A stretch of 10,326 nt of DNA, from NCBI GenBank assembly GCA_934434925.1, contig CAKSAC010000025.1:1-10326 (forward strand), in the 5' to 3' direction. Shown in pieces: positions 1 through 6,745 of this stretch. Made by a program: the position numbers and the translations under genes. The DNA is from an uncultured Eubacteriales bacterium. Its GTDB lineage: Bacteria; Bacillota; Clostridia; Oscillospirales; CAG-272. Every line of letters starts with the position of its first letter. Position 1 is the first letter of the stretch. The notes under the pieces were generated by a model, which saw only the letters and a program-made list of their open reading frames with translations, had not been told where the DNA came from and did no database searches.

Positions 1-2013
1 TCGATCGGCAACTATGCGTTCGAGGGTTGTACAGGCCTTACGAGCGTCACGATTCCGGATAGCGTCACGTCGATCGGCGACTATGCGTTCTCGGGCTGCA
101 CAGGGCTTACGAGCGTCACAATCGGAAACAGCGTCACGTCAATCGGCGATTCGGCGTTCGACGGTTGCACAAATCTGGAATACAATGCCGATGACAATGC
201 CCTGTACCTTGGAAACGCAAAAAATCCTTATTTGGTATTGGTGAAAGCAAAAAGCCAGTCGATTACTTCCTGTGTAATCTCTGAAAAGGTAAGATTCATC
301 TATAGTTCTGCGTTCTGGGATTGCACGAGCCTTGCCACTATCACAATCCCCGACAGCGTCACGTCGATCGGCCGGGGGGCGTTCTGGGGTTGCACGAGCC
401 TGACCGGCATCACGATTCCGGACAGCGTCACGTCGATCGGCTGGGGGGCGTTCTTTGGTTGCACAAGTCTCACAAGCGTCACGATTCCCGACAGCGTCAC
501 GTCGATTGGCGATTGGGCGTTCTATGGTTGCACGAGCCTGACCGGCATCACGATTCCCGACAGCGTCACGTCGATCGGCCTTGGGGCGTTCCAGGATTGC
601 ACAAATCTGCAATGCAATGCCTATGACAATGCCCTATACCTTGGAAACGAAAAGAATCCTTATTTGGTATTGGTGAAAGCAAAAAGCCAGTCGATTACTT
701 CCTGTGTGATTGCTGAAACGGCAAGATTCATCCATAGTTATGCGTTCTATAAATGCACAGGTCTTACGAGCGTCACAATTCCGGACAGCGTCACGTCTAT
801 CGGCGATGGGGCGTTCTCGGATTGCCCAATCAAGGTTGCGACCATTCCAGTGAGCGCTATTTCAAGCATTCAAAAAAGTGCTTTGGAAACCGTTGTCATA
901 ACAAGCGGCACAAGCATCCCTTCCTATGTGTTCTCGGGCTGCACGGGCCTTACGAGCGTCACAATCGGAAACAGCGTCACGTCGATCGGCTATGAGGCGT
1001 TCTCGGGTTGCAAGGGCCTTACGAGCGTCACCATTGGAAACAGCGTCACGTCGATCGGCTTTGAGGCGTTCAAGGGTTGCAAGGGCCTTACGAGTGTCAT
1101 AATCGGAAACAGCGTCACGTCGATCGGCAAGGATGCGTTCTATGGTTGCACGGGCCTGACCGCAGTGCATATTACCGACCTTGCGGCATGGTGTGAAATC
1201 AGCTTTGGCAGCCAGCCGCTGGCTTACGCGCATAATTTGTATTTGAACGGCAATTTGGTAACCGATCTTACGATTCCGGACAGCGTCACGTCGATCGGCT
1301 CTTCTGCGTTCTATGAATGCACAAGCCTTAAAAGCGTCACGATTCCGGACAGCGTCACGTCGATCGGCTCTTCTGCGTTCCGGGATTGCACAGGCCTTAC
1401 GAGTGTCATAATCGGAAACAGCGTCACGTCTATCGGCAAGTATGCGTTCTCGGGTTGTACAGGCCTTATGAGCGTCACAGTCGGAAACAGCGTCACGTCG
1501 ATCGGTGAGTATGCGTTCTCGGGTTGTACAGGCCTTATGAGCGTCACAGTCGGAAACAGCGTCACGTCGATCGGCGATTGGGCGTTCCTGGATTGCACGG
1601 GTCTTACGAGCGTCACGATTCCGGACAGCGTCACGTCGATCGGCAATTATGCGTTCTGGGGTTGCACGGGCCTTACGAGTGTCATAATCGGAAACAGCGT
1701 CACGTCGATCGGCGATTGGGCGTTCTATGGTTGCACAGGCCTTACGAGCGTCATATGGAATGCGGAAAACTGTCAAGCCGCCGGTTCGTATAATTACTAT
1801 ATATTTGAGAATTGCCCCAAATTAACAAACGTCACCATCGGAAATAACGTCAAATCCATCCCTTCTAATGCGTTCCGGGGTTGCACGAGCCTGACCACCA
1901 TAAAGTATACCGGAACCAAAGCACAGTGGTACGCGATACAGAAAGGCCGGAGTTGGAATATTAACACCGGTTCTTACACCGTTTATTGCACGGACGGAAC
2001 CCTATCAAAATAA
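1..2013 (+). CDS. BspA-like leucine-rich-repeat (LRR_5) protein, 5'-truncated by window
   Basis: The frame is open from base 1 to a TAA at 2011-2013 (670 residues), so the true start lies left of the window; the TTG at 232 is only an internal codon. The protein is almost wholly leucine-rich repeats of the BspA/Treponema pallidum type. Twenty-two units begin at bases 1, 70, 139, 295, 364, 433, 502, 571, 727, 796, 913, 982, 1051, 1120, 1291, 1360, 1429, 1498, 1567, 1636, 1705 and 1855, each opening with SIGxxAFxxCTxL or a close variant. Five longer units hold family-typical inserts, such as LYLGNxKNPYLVLVKAK (twice) and AHNLYLNGNLVTDL. The tail contains GTKAQWYAIQKG and YCTDGT, with no LPXTG motif or membrane anchor. 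Proteins of this family are usually secreted or surface-exposed and bind host or bacterial ligands; the ligand here is unknown. No signal peptide can be checked because the N-terminus is missing. Family assignment is firm, function is not. Confidence 0.93.
   Translation, partial: SIGNYAFEGCTGLTSVTIPDSVTSIGDYAFSGCTGLTSVTIGNSVTSIGDSAFDGCTNLEYNADDNALYLGNAKNPYLVLVKAKSQSITSCVISEKVRFIYSSAFWDCTSLATITIPDSVTSIGRGAFWGCTSLTGITIPDSVTSIGWGAFFGCTSLTSVTIPDSVTSIGDWAFYGCTSLTGITIPDSVTSIGLGAFQDCTNLQCNAYDNALYLGNEKNPYLVLVKAKSQSITSCVIAETARFIHSYAFYKCTGLTSVTIPDSVTSIGDGAFSDCPIKVATIPVSAISSIQKSALETVVITSGTSIPSYVFSGCTGLTSVTIGNSVTSIGYEAFSGCKGLTSVTIGNSVTSIGFEAFKGCKGLTSVIIGNSVTSIGKDAFYGCTGLTAVHITDLAAWCEISFGSQPLAYAHNLYLNGNLVTDLTIPDSVTSIGSSAFYECTSLKSVTIPDSVTSIGSSAFRDCTGLTSVIIGNSVTSIGKYAFSGCTGLMSVTVGNSVTSIGEYAFSGCTGLMSVTVGNSVTSIGDWAFLDCTGLTSVTIPDSVTSIGNYAFWGCTGLTSVIIGNSVTSIGDWAFYGCTGLTSVIWNAENCQAAGSYNYYIFENCPKLTNVTIGNNVKSIPSNAFRGCTSLTTIKYTGTKAQWYAIQKGRSWNINTGSYTVYCTDGTLSK
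139..747 (+). repeat. Duplicated insert module (139-315 and 571-747) in the LRR gene
   Basis: The segments 139-315 and 571-747 align without gaps at an offset of 432 bp. They include long identical stretches around the codons for PYLVLVKAKSQSITSC. Both encode an LRR half followed by the NALYLGN...LVLVKAK insert and a unit beginning FIxSxAF. The 432-bp offset equals one 156-bp unit plus four 69-bp units, consistent with a block duplication or repeated use of a module. Confidence 0.85.
1441..1574 (+). repeat. Identical 65-bp tandem duplication inside the LRR array
   Basis: Bases 1441-1505 and 1510-1574 are identical over 65 bp, in adjacent units starting at 1429 and 1498. Both carry the otherwise unused variant LMSVTVGNS. 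This is the cleanest sign of a recent unit duplication by slippage or unequal recombination. Confidence 0.9.
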
Positions 2014-2174
2014 ATTTCATAAAAGCAAACCGAAGGAAAGAAAACGGTGAGCATAGGAACCGCAATGGAGCAACAAGCGCAACCATCATCATAGCGGCCG
2101 CAACAACGCGCAAACGGCCACTTTTGCGGAAATAAGCAAATTTCGATTTGCCGTACAGAAAATACCCGACAAAC

Positions 2175-2255
2175 AAAAAGACCCGGCTTTTTGAATATGC
2201 ACCTCCAATAGCGTCTGACTTTTGGGGTGCACTTCATTCAGCCGGGTTTCTTTTT
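2175..2255 (-). terminator. Bidirectional-looking terminator with a conserved palindromic core in its loop
   Basis: The outer stem ACCCGGCT (2181-2188) pairs with AGCCGGGT (2240-2247). It is flanked by A-rich sequence on the left (2172-2179) and a T-rich run on the right (2248-2257), so it could end transcription on either strand. It therefore suits the convergent LRR gene (plus, ends 2013) and the metallophosphoesterase (minus, ends 2473). The loop is unusually long (about 51 nt) and contains a second hairpin: TGCACC (2198-2203) pairs with GGTGCA (2226-2231), and CCAA (2205-2208) with TTGG (2222-2225). The strand given is the one on which this copy matches the orientation of the copy at 6741-6822. 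Confidence 0.75.
2195..2238 (-). repeat. 44-bp conserved core, copy 1
   Basis: This 44-bp stretch is 41/44 identical to 6762-6805. Inside it, 2198-2231 is an imperfect palindrome with halves TGCACCTCCAATAG and, reading the opposite strand, TGCACCCCAAAAG. Both copies lie in the same orientation, inside the loop of a terminator-like hairpin downstream of a minus-strand gene. Confidence 0.9.
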
Positions 2256-2472
2256 TTGGGGGCCGAAAAGCGGGCAACGCCGCTCTCGCTCCTGCCTGCC
2301 CGTTTCGTTTCACTCAAAGTGCCCAATCGACGTTTCCCGGATTTTTATGAAGCGTTTCCATCATACGAAAAAAGCGGCCGCCCTGCCCTTTCGGGAAAAA
2401 CGACCGTTTTCTCCTTCAAAAACTACCCGCCGAGGCTGTCGCTTCCGTTATGCGACGGCTCCCCGGCCATTT

Positions 2473-3399
2473 TTACTGCTCACGTGGCAAAATCAAGCGG
2501 TAATCTCTTACGCAGGCAACACACGCCGCCATGTTTTGCTTGAGGTCGGCTTGATTCACACGATAGCGATCAATCCCGCCGATAAATCCGCCCTTCATCC
2601 CGCGTATGTCAATCAGACCGTCTTCCCGCAGAGTCACGACCGCATGTACCGGATTTTCATACATCAAGGTGTTTCGGAGACCGACATATTTCTCCGCAAG
2701 TGCTGCCGGGTAGAAATCATGCGGGATCGGAATCCAGTCAAATGACGTGGAGTTGAGTCCGAAATAGCAGGTTCCGTCCTGCAAGCGCAAATAGTCGTGA
2801 TGCAAATGCCCGCTGACTGCCAGCGGGATATATTTCCCGGCCGCGCGCGCCTCGGCAAGGATCGCCTGAACTTCTTCCCAGTTTCGGAGCGTTCGGGAAC
2901 TGCCAAGGTCGTTGTGCGAAAAAAGAACGCAGGGGAACGGAGAGGTGAGTAGCCCTTCCCGCAGAACTTCCATCTCTTTTTTTGCCACGTAATCCCGTTC
3001 CTCTGGATGCTGAAAATAGTTGCCGTGGTCATAGGGAACATCTTCCCCGCCGATCCGGCAGGCATTGGTGGAGACCGAAATGATGCGGAACCCTCCGCAA
3101 TCAAACCAATAGCTGTCCGAGGGCATCTGATAGGCGGCCAGCACCTCGGCAGGCGAATTGCTGTCAAACTCATGATTGCCGAGGGTGTGATAGGTCGGGA
3201 TTTCAAACCGATTATACCGGTCGATGACATCCGTACAAACTTCTACCCGATGCGAAAAATCCCCGGCGTGTATGATAAAATCGACCTTCTCTTCCTTCGC
3301 GCGCGCAAGAACCGCATCCAGCCGTTTATCAATATCGGGATACCATGTGTTCGGGGAATAGTGCAGATCCGAAAATGCCGAAAATTTGATTTGTTCCAT
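2473..3399 (-). CDS. Calcineurin-like metallophosphoesterase
   Basis: The 308-residue protein has the full set of calcineurin-like phosphoesterase metal-binding motifs in order: D11-x-H13, G46-D47, G74-N-H-E77, H162 (in SHND) and G197-H-L-H200. These build the two-metal site that cleaves phosphomonoester or phosphodiester bonds. There is no signal peptide or membrane segment, so it is probably cytoplasmic. The substrate cannot be told from sequence; the family covers cyclic nucleotide and nucleic-acid phosphodiesterases and protein phosphatases. I chose ATG 3399 because GGGAGG lies four bases upstream; an in-frame TTG at 3411 would overlap that site. The gene diverges from the tRNA-Leu unit and converges on the LRR gene. 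Length and motifs look intact. Confidence 0.9.
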   Translation of the reverse strand: MEQIKFSAFSDLHYSPNTWYPDIDKRLDAVLARAKEEKVDFIIHAGDFSHRVEVCTDVIDRYNRFEIPTYHTLGNHEFDSNSPAEVLAAYQMPSDSYWFDCGGFRIISVSTNACRIGGEDVPYDHGNYFQHPEERDYVAKKEMEVLREGLLTSPFPCVLFSHNDLGSSRTLRNWEEVQAILAEARAAGKYIPLAVSGHLHHDYLRLQDGTCYFGLNSTSFDWIPIPHDFYPAALAEKYVGLRNTLMYENPVHAVVTLREDGLIDIRGMKGGFIGGIDRYRVNQADLKQNMAACVACVRDYRLILPREQ

Positions 3400-3540
3400 A
3401 ACTCCTCCCAAAACGCGAAACCATCGCGGAATTTTGTTTTTGCTTTTCTTTCACCCCGCCGTGCCGGATTTTGGGGCCGCGCCGGAACGCCGCCCGCTCT
3501 TCCCCCGCCGGCTCTCGTGCCTGTCTTTGCAAATCACCTT

Positions 3541-3569
3541 ATTCTATCACGAACCCTCGAAAAAAACAA
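3541..3569 (-). promoter_or_regulatory. Putative promoter of the metallophosphoesterase gene
   Basis: Reading the minus strand, TAGAAT (3546-3541) is preceded by TGA, an extended -10 pattern, and lies 17 bases from TTGTTT (3569-3564), which matches the -35 consensus only in its first three bases. It would give a leader of roughly 135 nt. No riboswitch-like structure was recognised in that leader. Confidence 0.4.
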
Positions 3570-3648
3570 GACTTTCCGTCATTCTTTCTTCTCCCGCATG
3601 CATCGCCCGGAAATTTTATAAAAAAAGCGAACTTTTTCAAAAAAACAT

Positions 3649-3677
3649 TTGACAAAAAGAAAAGACTGTGTTATAAT
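3649..3677 (+). promoter_or_regulatory. Consensus sigma-A promoter of tRNA-Leu
   Basis: TTGACA (3649-3654) and TATAAT (3672-3677) are both perfect consensus hexamers, separated by the optimal 17 bp. An A-rich stretch just upstream (3621-3646) resembles an UP element. Transcription should begin near 3684, a few bases before the mature tRNA 5' end. Confidence 0.93.
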
Positions 3678-3689
3678 AGCACTTGTCAC

Positions 3690-3776
3690 GCGGGTGTGGC
3701 GGAATTGGCAGACGCGTAAGATTCAGGTTCTTATGTTGGCAACGATGTGCAGGTTCAAGTCCTGTCACCCGCACCA
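3690..3776 (+). tRNA. tRNA-Leu (anticodon CAG)
   Basis: The 87-nt sequence folds as a class II tRNA. The acceptor GCGGGTG (3690-3696) pairs with CACCCGC, followed by discriminator A and an encoded CCA (3774-3776). The anticodon stem TAAGA/TCTTA encloses the loop TTCAGGT, giving anticodon CAG, which reads CUG. The long variable arm contains GTTGGCAAC. The T arm is GCAGG-TTCAAGT-CCTGT, whose first pair is G-U. It stands alone with its own promoter and terminator. The 3' end is not repeated elsewhere in the window, so there is no sign of use as an integration site here. Confidence 0.96.
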
Positions 3777-3782
3777 AACAAG

Positions 3783-3827
3783 AATAAAACGAACCTAAGA
3801 GTTAATCTTGAGTTCGTTTTATTTTAT
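3783..3827 (+). terminator. Intrinsic terminator of tRNA-Leu
   Basis: AATAAAACGAAC (3783-3794) pairs perfectly with GTTCGTTTTATT (3812-3823). The stem continues inward through AAGA/TCTT around a GTTAA loop with a two-base mismatch, and is followed by TTT. It begins seven bases after the CCA end, so the transcript is essentially the tRNA alone. Confidence 0.9.
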
Positions 3828-3886
3828 ACAAGAGATTATTGGGGGCTAATCGTTAAGTTAAAATAATCATAATTTCAAATAATTTC

Positions 3887-3921
3887 AAAAAAGATCGCAG
3901 GATTTTAAGTCCTGCGATCTT
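3887..3921 (-). terminator. Intrinsic terminator of the GH31 gene
   Basis: AAGATCGCAGGA (3891-3902) pairs perfectly with TCCTGCGATCTT (3910-3921). On the minus strand the hairpin ends in a run of six T (complement of 3887-3892). It lies 77 bases past the GH31 stop and about 60 bases from the oppositely directed tRNA terminator. Confidence 0.93.
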
Positions 3922-3997
3922 CGTTTTCGGGAGCTTTTCGATGCCCCCGAGCCACCCCGGGCGTCTTCTGCCCCGGGAACCGGGCAACCGGGCGTTT

Positions 3998-6193
3998 TCA
4001 GCGGATGGTATACAAAAGATCCCGTTCGGCATGGGCCGCGGCGGGAATCGTAAAGACGGCATCCTGCCGGTTTACCGTGAAGGGAACCGGCTCTCCGTCC
4101 AGAAGAATCTCGCCGGGAATACGTCCGTGGAGTACGGCCGTCATATCGCGCACCGGACGGATTCCGTCGATCTTCGGAATCGAGTTTTGGAAATGGTTAT
4201 GCCCGTTATCGGGGCGGCCGCCGAAATCCCCGCGCCGGCGCAAAAGCGTGAACCGGATGCCGCCGTCCTTTGTATCGGCAATCGCCATGGGTGTTTCGGC
4301 ATACCCTCCGTTTTCATAGTCGTAGGTAAATCCATCATCCTCATAGAGGGTGAAGGACCCCTGTCCGCCCGGATAGAGATGCACGATATAATCATGCTCT
4401 TTTTCAAGAATATATTTCTGCGGTTTCATCGTGACAAAAACAGAGCCGCTCTTCACAAGCAGTGCGCCGCCTTTGCCGGGCAGAGGCTGATACTCAATCT
4501 TTCCGCTGTATGTCTTTCCGTCAAAGTAGTCGATCCACTCTCCGTCCGGCAGGTCCAGCCGCATATCGAACGCCCCGACCAAGAGCGATTCGCCGAGCAT
4601 ATACATATTCTTGGTGTTGTCATAGCGGTCGGTCTCATGATAAATCAGCGGCAAAGGACGCGTGACCGGTATGCCGGTCATGGAGGCGATATGCGCCATC
4701 GAATAAATATACGGGAAGAGGCTTGATCGCAGGCGCGCATACTCCCGGAAGTTGTTTTCCCTCTCTTCGGAGAGATACCAGGGATAGAGCCAGTTTGCCC
4801 AGCCGAGATGCTGTGACCAGGTGGACAGGAAGGCGTAATGCATTCCGCGCGGATTCAGCACATCCATGTCGCAGGTTGTGTTGGTATGGCCGCACATTGC
4901 GTAATTGAGGTTGGCAATCAGTGTGCGGGGGCCTCCGCCGGTGTCGCCCGTCCAGGTAGCGGCAAACTGTTGTGTTCCGGCATACGCGCCGGCGGTATAA
5001 AGCATCAGGCGGCGGTCGGTATATTCACGGAAACCGATCTGCATCTGCTTGGCCAGCAATACCGGGTAAATATTATGTACTTCGCGGTCGGAATACCGAT
5101 CGCCCCAGGTGTGGTCTGGATGCTCCAGGACCTGGTTGGACCCGTCCAGTTTGAAACAGGCAGCGCCGTTGTCCACAAATTTTTTAAGATGTTCAAACCA
5201 CGGCTCGTTCGGGTCGGTGATTTTGTTATCGCGCCAGACGGCAATCAGATGTTCGTCCACGATCTCGCCGTTTTTCGCATACTGTTCCCGCATGGCGGCA
5301 TCGGCTTCGCTCGTATCTTCCTGTTCCACCCCGGCCCGCCGGTCTTCTTCATAGAGCAGGTCGTAATTATTGCAGAGCCAGAGCGAGAGTTGCATTCCCT
5401 TCTCCCGCATCGGGAAGAAAAAAGTGAAAGTACCGCTCTGTCCGGGCGGACACCAGTGCGGGAGATAGAATTTTTCGGGATCCCAGCGTTTTCCGGTGGA
5501 AAAATCGTATCGACCGACCATCCAGGAGGGCTCCAGTCCGAAGATATCGCAGGGAATATCGCGGTCACGGAACCGGCAGATGTTTTCGAGCATGGCGCGG
5601 GTATCGGTCTGCTCGTTCTGTACAAAGGTCAACCCATAGGCAAAGGCAGGGAGCATCATCGGCTTCCCCGTGATATCGGTCAGTTCGCGGACGAGGGCGG
5701 GCAGGTCATTGGCCGCAAGCAGATAAAAGTCGGCGCGGCCTTCCATGGCGGTCACGGTGAGCATGTCGGGGTCGGCGGCACCGATGTCGAATACCATCCG
5801 GTAGGTCGAGTTGACAATCAGCCCCCACCCTTCCGAAGAAAGGAGAATGGGTTGCGGTCCGTAAGAAGATACATTCGCCACGCAGATAAACTGCCGTGTT
5901 CCGCGCAGGGAAAGGTGGTCGCGGGTCGCGTCTCCGCAACCGAAAATGCGGTCTTTATCGGAAAGCGGAATCGAAAGCGAAAAACCGCCGTCATCTCCTG
6001 TCAGGAGCCGGGCGTTGAAGGTGCGGCGCGTTCCGGTGAAGGTAAACCCGCCTTCACATTCTGCGCAACGCGCTTCGGGTGCATAGGATTCACGGAGCTC
6101 TTCTCGGAATATCCCGTAACGGGAGAGCATGCTGACATGGCCGCGGCCCGCCGTCACACGAAAAACCCCGTCGCCGATTCTTTTGATCTTCAT
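3998..6193 (-). CDS. Glycoside hydrolase family 31-like (TIM-barrel) glycosidase
   Basis: The 731-residue protein has GH31 architecture. An N-terminal beta-sandwich (about 1-160) is followed by a TIM barrel (about 180-510) containing DIFGLEPSW (216-224), LSLWLCNNYD (269-278), the nucleophile-type motif FKLDGSNQ with D350, and the acid/base-type motif WTGDTGG with D417. Beta domains follow, including HLYPGGQGSFTLYEDDGFTY (605-624), typical of the GH31 C-terminal DUF5110 region. GH31 enzymes are retaining enzymes that mostly cleave alpha-linked glucose, xylose, galactose or sulfoquinovose; which applies here is not visible. There is no signal peptide, so it likely acts in the cytoplasm on imported oligosaccharides. 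ATG 6193 was chosen because AAGGAG lies six bases upstream; the open frame runs to 6238 but without a comparable site. It has its own promoter (6253-6280) and terminator (3887-3921). Family assignment is strong, substrate unknown. Confidence 0.9.
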   Translation of the reverse strand: MKIKRIGDGVFRVTAGRGHVSMLSRYGIFREELRESYAPEARCAECEGGFTFTGTRRTFNARLLTGDDGGFSLSIPLSDKDRIFGCGDATRDHLSLRGTRQFICVANVSSYGPQPILLSSEGWGLIVNSTYRMVFDIGAADPDMLTVTAMEGRADFYLLAANDLPALVRELTDITGKPMMLPAFAYGLTFVQNEQTDTRAMLENICRFRDRDIPCDIFGLEPSWMVGRYDFSTGKRWDPEKFYLPHWCPPGQSGTFTFFFPMREKGMQLSLWLCNNYDLLYEEDRRAGVEQEDTSEADAAMREQYAKNGEIVDEHLIAVWRDNKITDPNEPWFEHLKKFVDNGAACFKLDGSNQVLEHPDHTWGDRYSDREVHNIYPVLLAKQMQIGFREYTDRRLMLYTAGAYAGTQQFAATWTGDTGGGPRTLIANLNYAMCGHTNTTCDMDVLNPRGMHYAFLSTWSQHLGWANWLYPWYLSEERENNFREYARLRSSLFPYIYSMAHIASMTGIPVTRPLPLIYHETDRYDNTKNMYMLGESLLVGAFDMRLDLPDGEWIDYFDGKTYSGKIEYQPLPGKGGALLVKSGSVFVTMKPQKYILEKEHDYIVHLYPGGQGSFTLYEDDGFTYDYENGGYAETPMAIADTKDGGIRFTLLRRRGDFGGRPDNGHNHFQNSIPKIDGIRPVRDMTAVLHGRIPGEILLDGEPVPFTVNRQDAVFTIPAAAHAERDLLYTIR

Positions 6194-6215
6194 GATTGTC
6201 TCCTTGCAGATTATT

Positions 6216-6244
6216 GAGCATTCCCGTTTCTTTTTCAAACGCTC
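6216..6244 (-). promoter_or_regulatory. Inverted repeat at the 5' end of the GH31 transcript
   Basis: CGTTT (6225-6229) and AAACG (6237-6241) are a perfect inverted repeat with a 7-base spacer, enclosed by GAGC (6216-6219) and GCTC (6241-6244). It lies just downstream of the predicted start of transcription and upstream of the ribosome-binding site. It could be a repressor operator or a leader hairpin; no regulator family could be matched. Confidence 0.35.
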
Positions 6245-6252
6245 TACCTACA

Positions 6253-6280
6253 AGTATACCTTCCTTTTTCCTTTTGTCAA
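6253..6280 (-). promoter_or_regulatory. Sigma-A promoter of the GH31 gene
   Basis: On the minus strand TTGACA (6280-6275) is followed after 16 bases by TATACT (6258-6253). That is a perfect -35 and a 5/6 -10 with near-optimal spacing. The predicted leader is about 50 nt, ending at the AAGGAG site before ATG 6193. Confidence 0.8.
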
Positions 6281-6745
6281 CCCCCTGTTTTCCAACGCCT
6301 TTCTCTCTCCCCCCCGCTGTTTCTCTCCTTATTTCCTCCGCTTTTCTCTCTTTTTGCCACCGCCCTCGCTCATCCCGCATTTTACAACAAAAACCGCCCG
6401 GCAGAACCTCGAATGCATAACGCAGATGGAGTTTTATCGCTCCTCCGTTTTGCTCCCTGCCCCATGCCCTCTGCCCTCTGCTCCGCTCTGCTCCCTCTGT
6501 CGCGTTATCCTCTTTGCCTCTCTCGCCCTCGCTTATCCCGCATTTTACAACAAAAACCGCCCGGCAGAACCCCGAATGCATAACGCAGATGGAGTTTTAT
6601 CGCTCCGCCGCTTTGCTCCCTGCCCCATGCCCTCTGCCCTCTGCTCCCTCTGTCGCGTTATCCTCTTTGCCTCTCTCGCCCTCGCTTATCCCCGCTCCGC
6701 CGTTTTGCTCCCCGCTCGCGCCCCGCCCGCACCGCCACATAAAAA
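6281..6745. other. Pyrimidine-rich noncoding region between the GH31 and beta-helix genes
   Basis: This stretch lies upstream of the GH31 promoter and downstream of the beta-helix gene's terminator. The plus strand is strongly enriched in C and T, most sharply at 6282-6358. From about 6361 it becomes a tandem repeat (separate entry). Frames crossing it are open only because of the skewed composition and repeats, and show no ribosome-binding site or recognisable protein. Confidence 0.75.
6361..6730. repeat. Degenerating tandem repeat, units of 163, 153 and about 50 bp
   Basis: CGCCCTCGCT begins units at 6361, 6524 and 6677. Units 1 and 2 are nearly identical, sharing CCCGCATTTTACAAC, CCGCCCGGCAGAACC and TGCATAACGCAGATGGAG blocks and CCCTCTG microrepeats. 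Unit 2 lacks ten bases present in unit 1 within its CTCTGCTCCG-rich part. Unit 3 keeps its first bases, then jumps to the CGCTCCGCCG part of the unit, which implies an internal deletion of about 70 bp, and fades out near 6730. No coding role is apparent. Confidence 0.9.

Larger units (their letters stand above)
1..1923 (+). repeat. 69-bp tandem coding repeat array (LRR units)
   Basis: The basic period is exactly 69 bp (23 codons), interrupted by five longer units of 156, 156, 117, 171 and 150 bp, all multiples of three. The core AGCGTCACGTCGATCGGC recurs almost unchanged at most unit boundaries, so the units match at DNA level and not only as protein. Two alternating lead-ins occur, encoding IPDS or IGNS. 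Variation is concentrated in codons 4-5 and 8-9 of each unit. Confidence 0.95.
2014..2472. other. Convergent intergenic region
   Basis: These 459 bases separate the stop of the LRR gene from the stop of the minus-strand metallophosphoesterase. The only strongly supported element is the terminator at 2175-2255 with its conserved core. A small hairpin GCAAAT-TTCG-ATTTGC (2136-2151) and an imperfect hairpin near 2438-2456 lack adjacent T-tracts. No open frame here has a convincing ribosome-binding site or family resemblance. Confidence 0.7.

Noticed and set aside
862..1776. Long minus-strand open frame across the LRR gene, rich in ADRRDAV-type repeats
   Set aside because: It is the reverse frame of the 69-bp LRR repeats; periodic sequence without stops on one strand keeps other frames open. 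It has no ribosome-binding site and resembles no known family.
1..1923. Regularly spaced repeats that could suggest a CRISPR array
   Set aside because: The 69-bp period is in frame throughout and translates to canonical LRR units. The segments between the conserved parts are not unique spacers.
2136..2151. Perfect hairpin GCAAAT-TTCG-ATTTGC
   Set aside because: Six AT-rich pairs without a T-tract can occur by chance. No function can be supported.
1961..2176. Small hydrophobic minus-strand frame with MMMVALVAPL
   Set aside because: It overlaps the end of the LRR gene, has no ribosome-binding site before its start, and no supporting context.
2438..2456. Imperfect hairpin just past the metallophosphoesterase stop, considered as its terminator
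   Set aside because: Only five pairs are continuous (GTCGC/GCGAC), and the nearest minus-strand T run is more than ten bases further on.
3690..3776. tRNA-Leu as the attachment site of an integrated element
   Set aside because: No direct repeat of the tRNA 3' end was found in the window, and no integrase or phage gene is present.
4838..6217. 459-residue plus-strand open frame opposite the GH31 gene
   Set aside because: It is antisense to a well-supported GH31 coding sequence with its own promoter, ribosome-binding site and terminator, and shows no recognisable domain. The same applies to the frame at 3941-4726.
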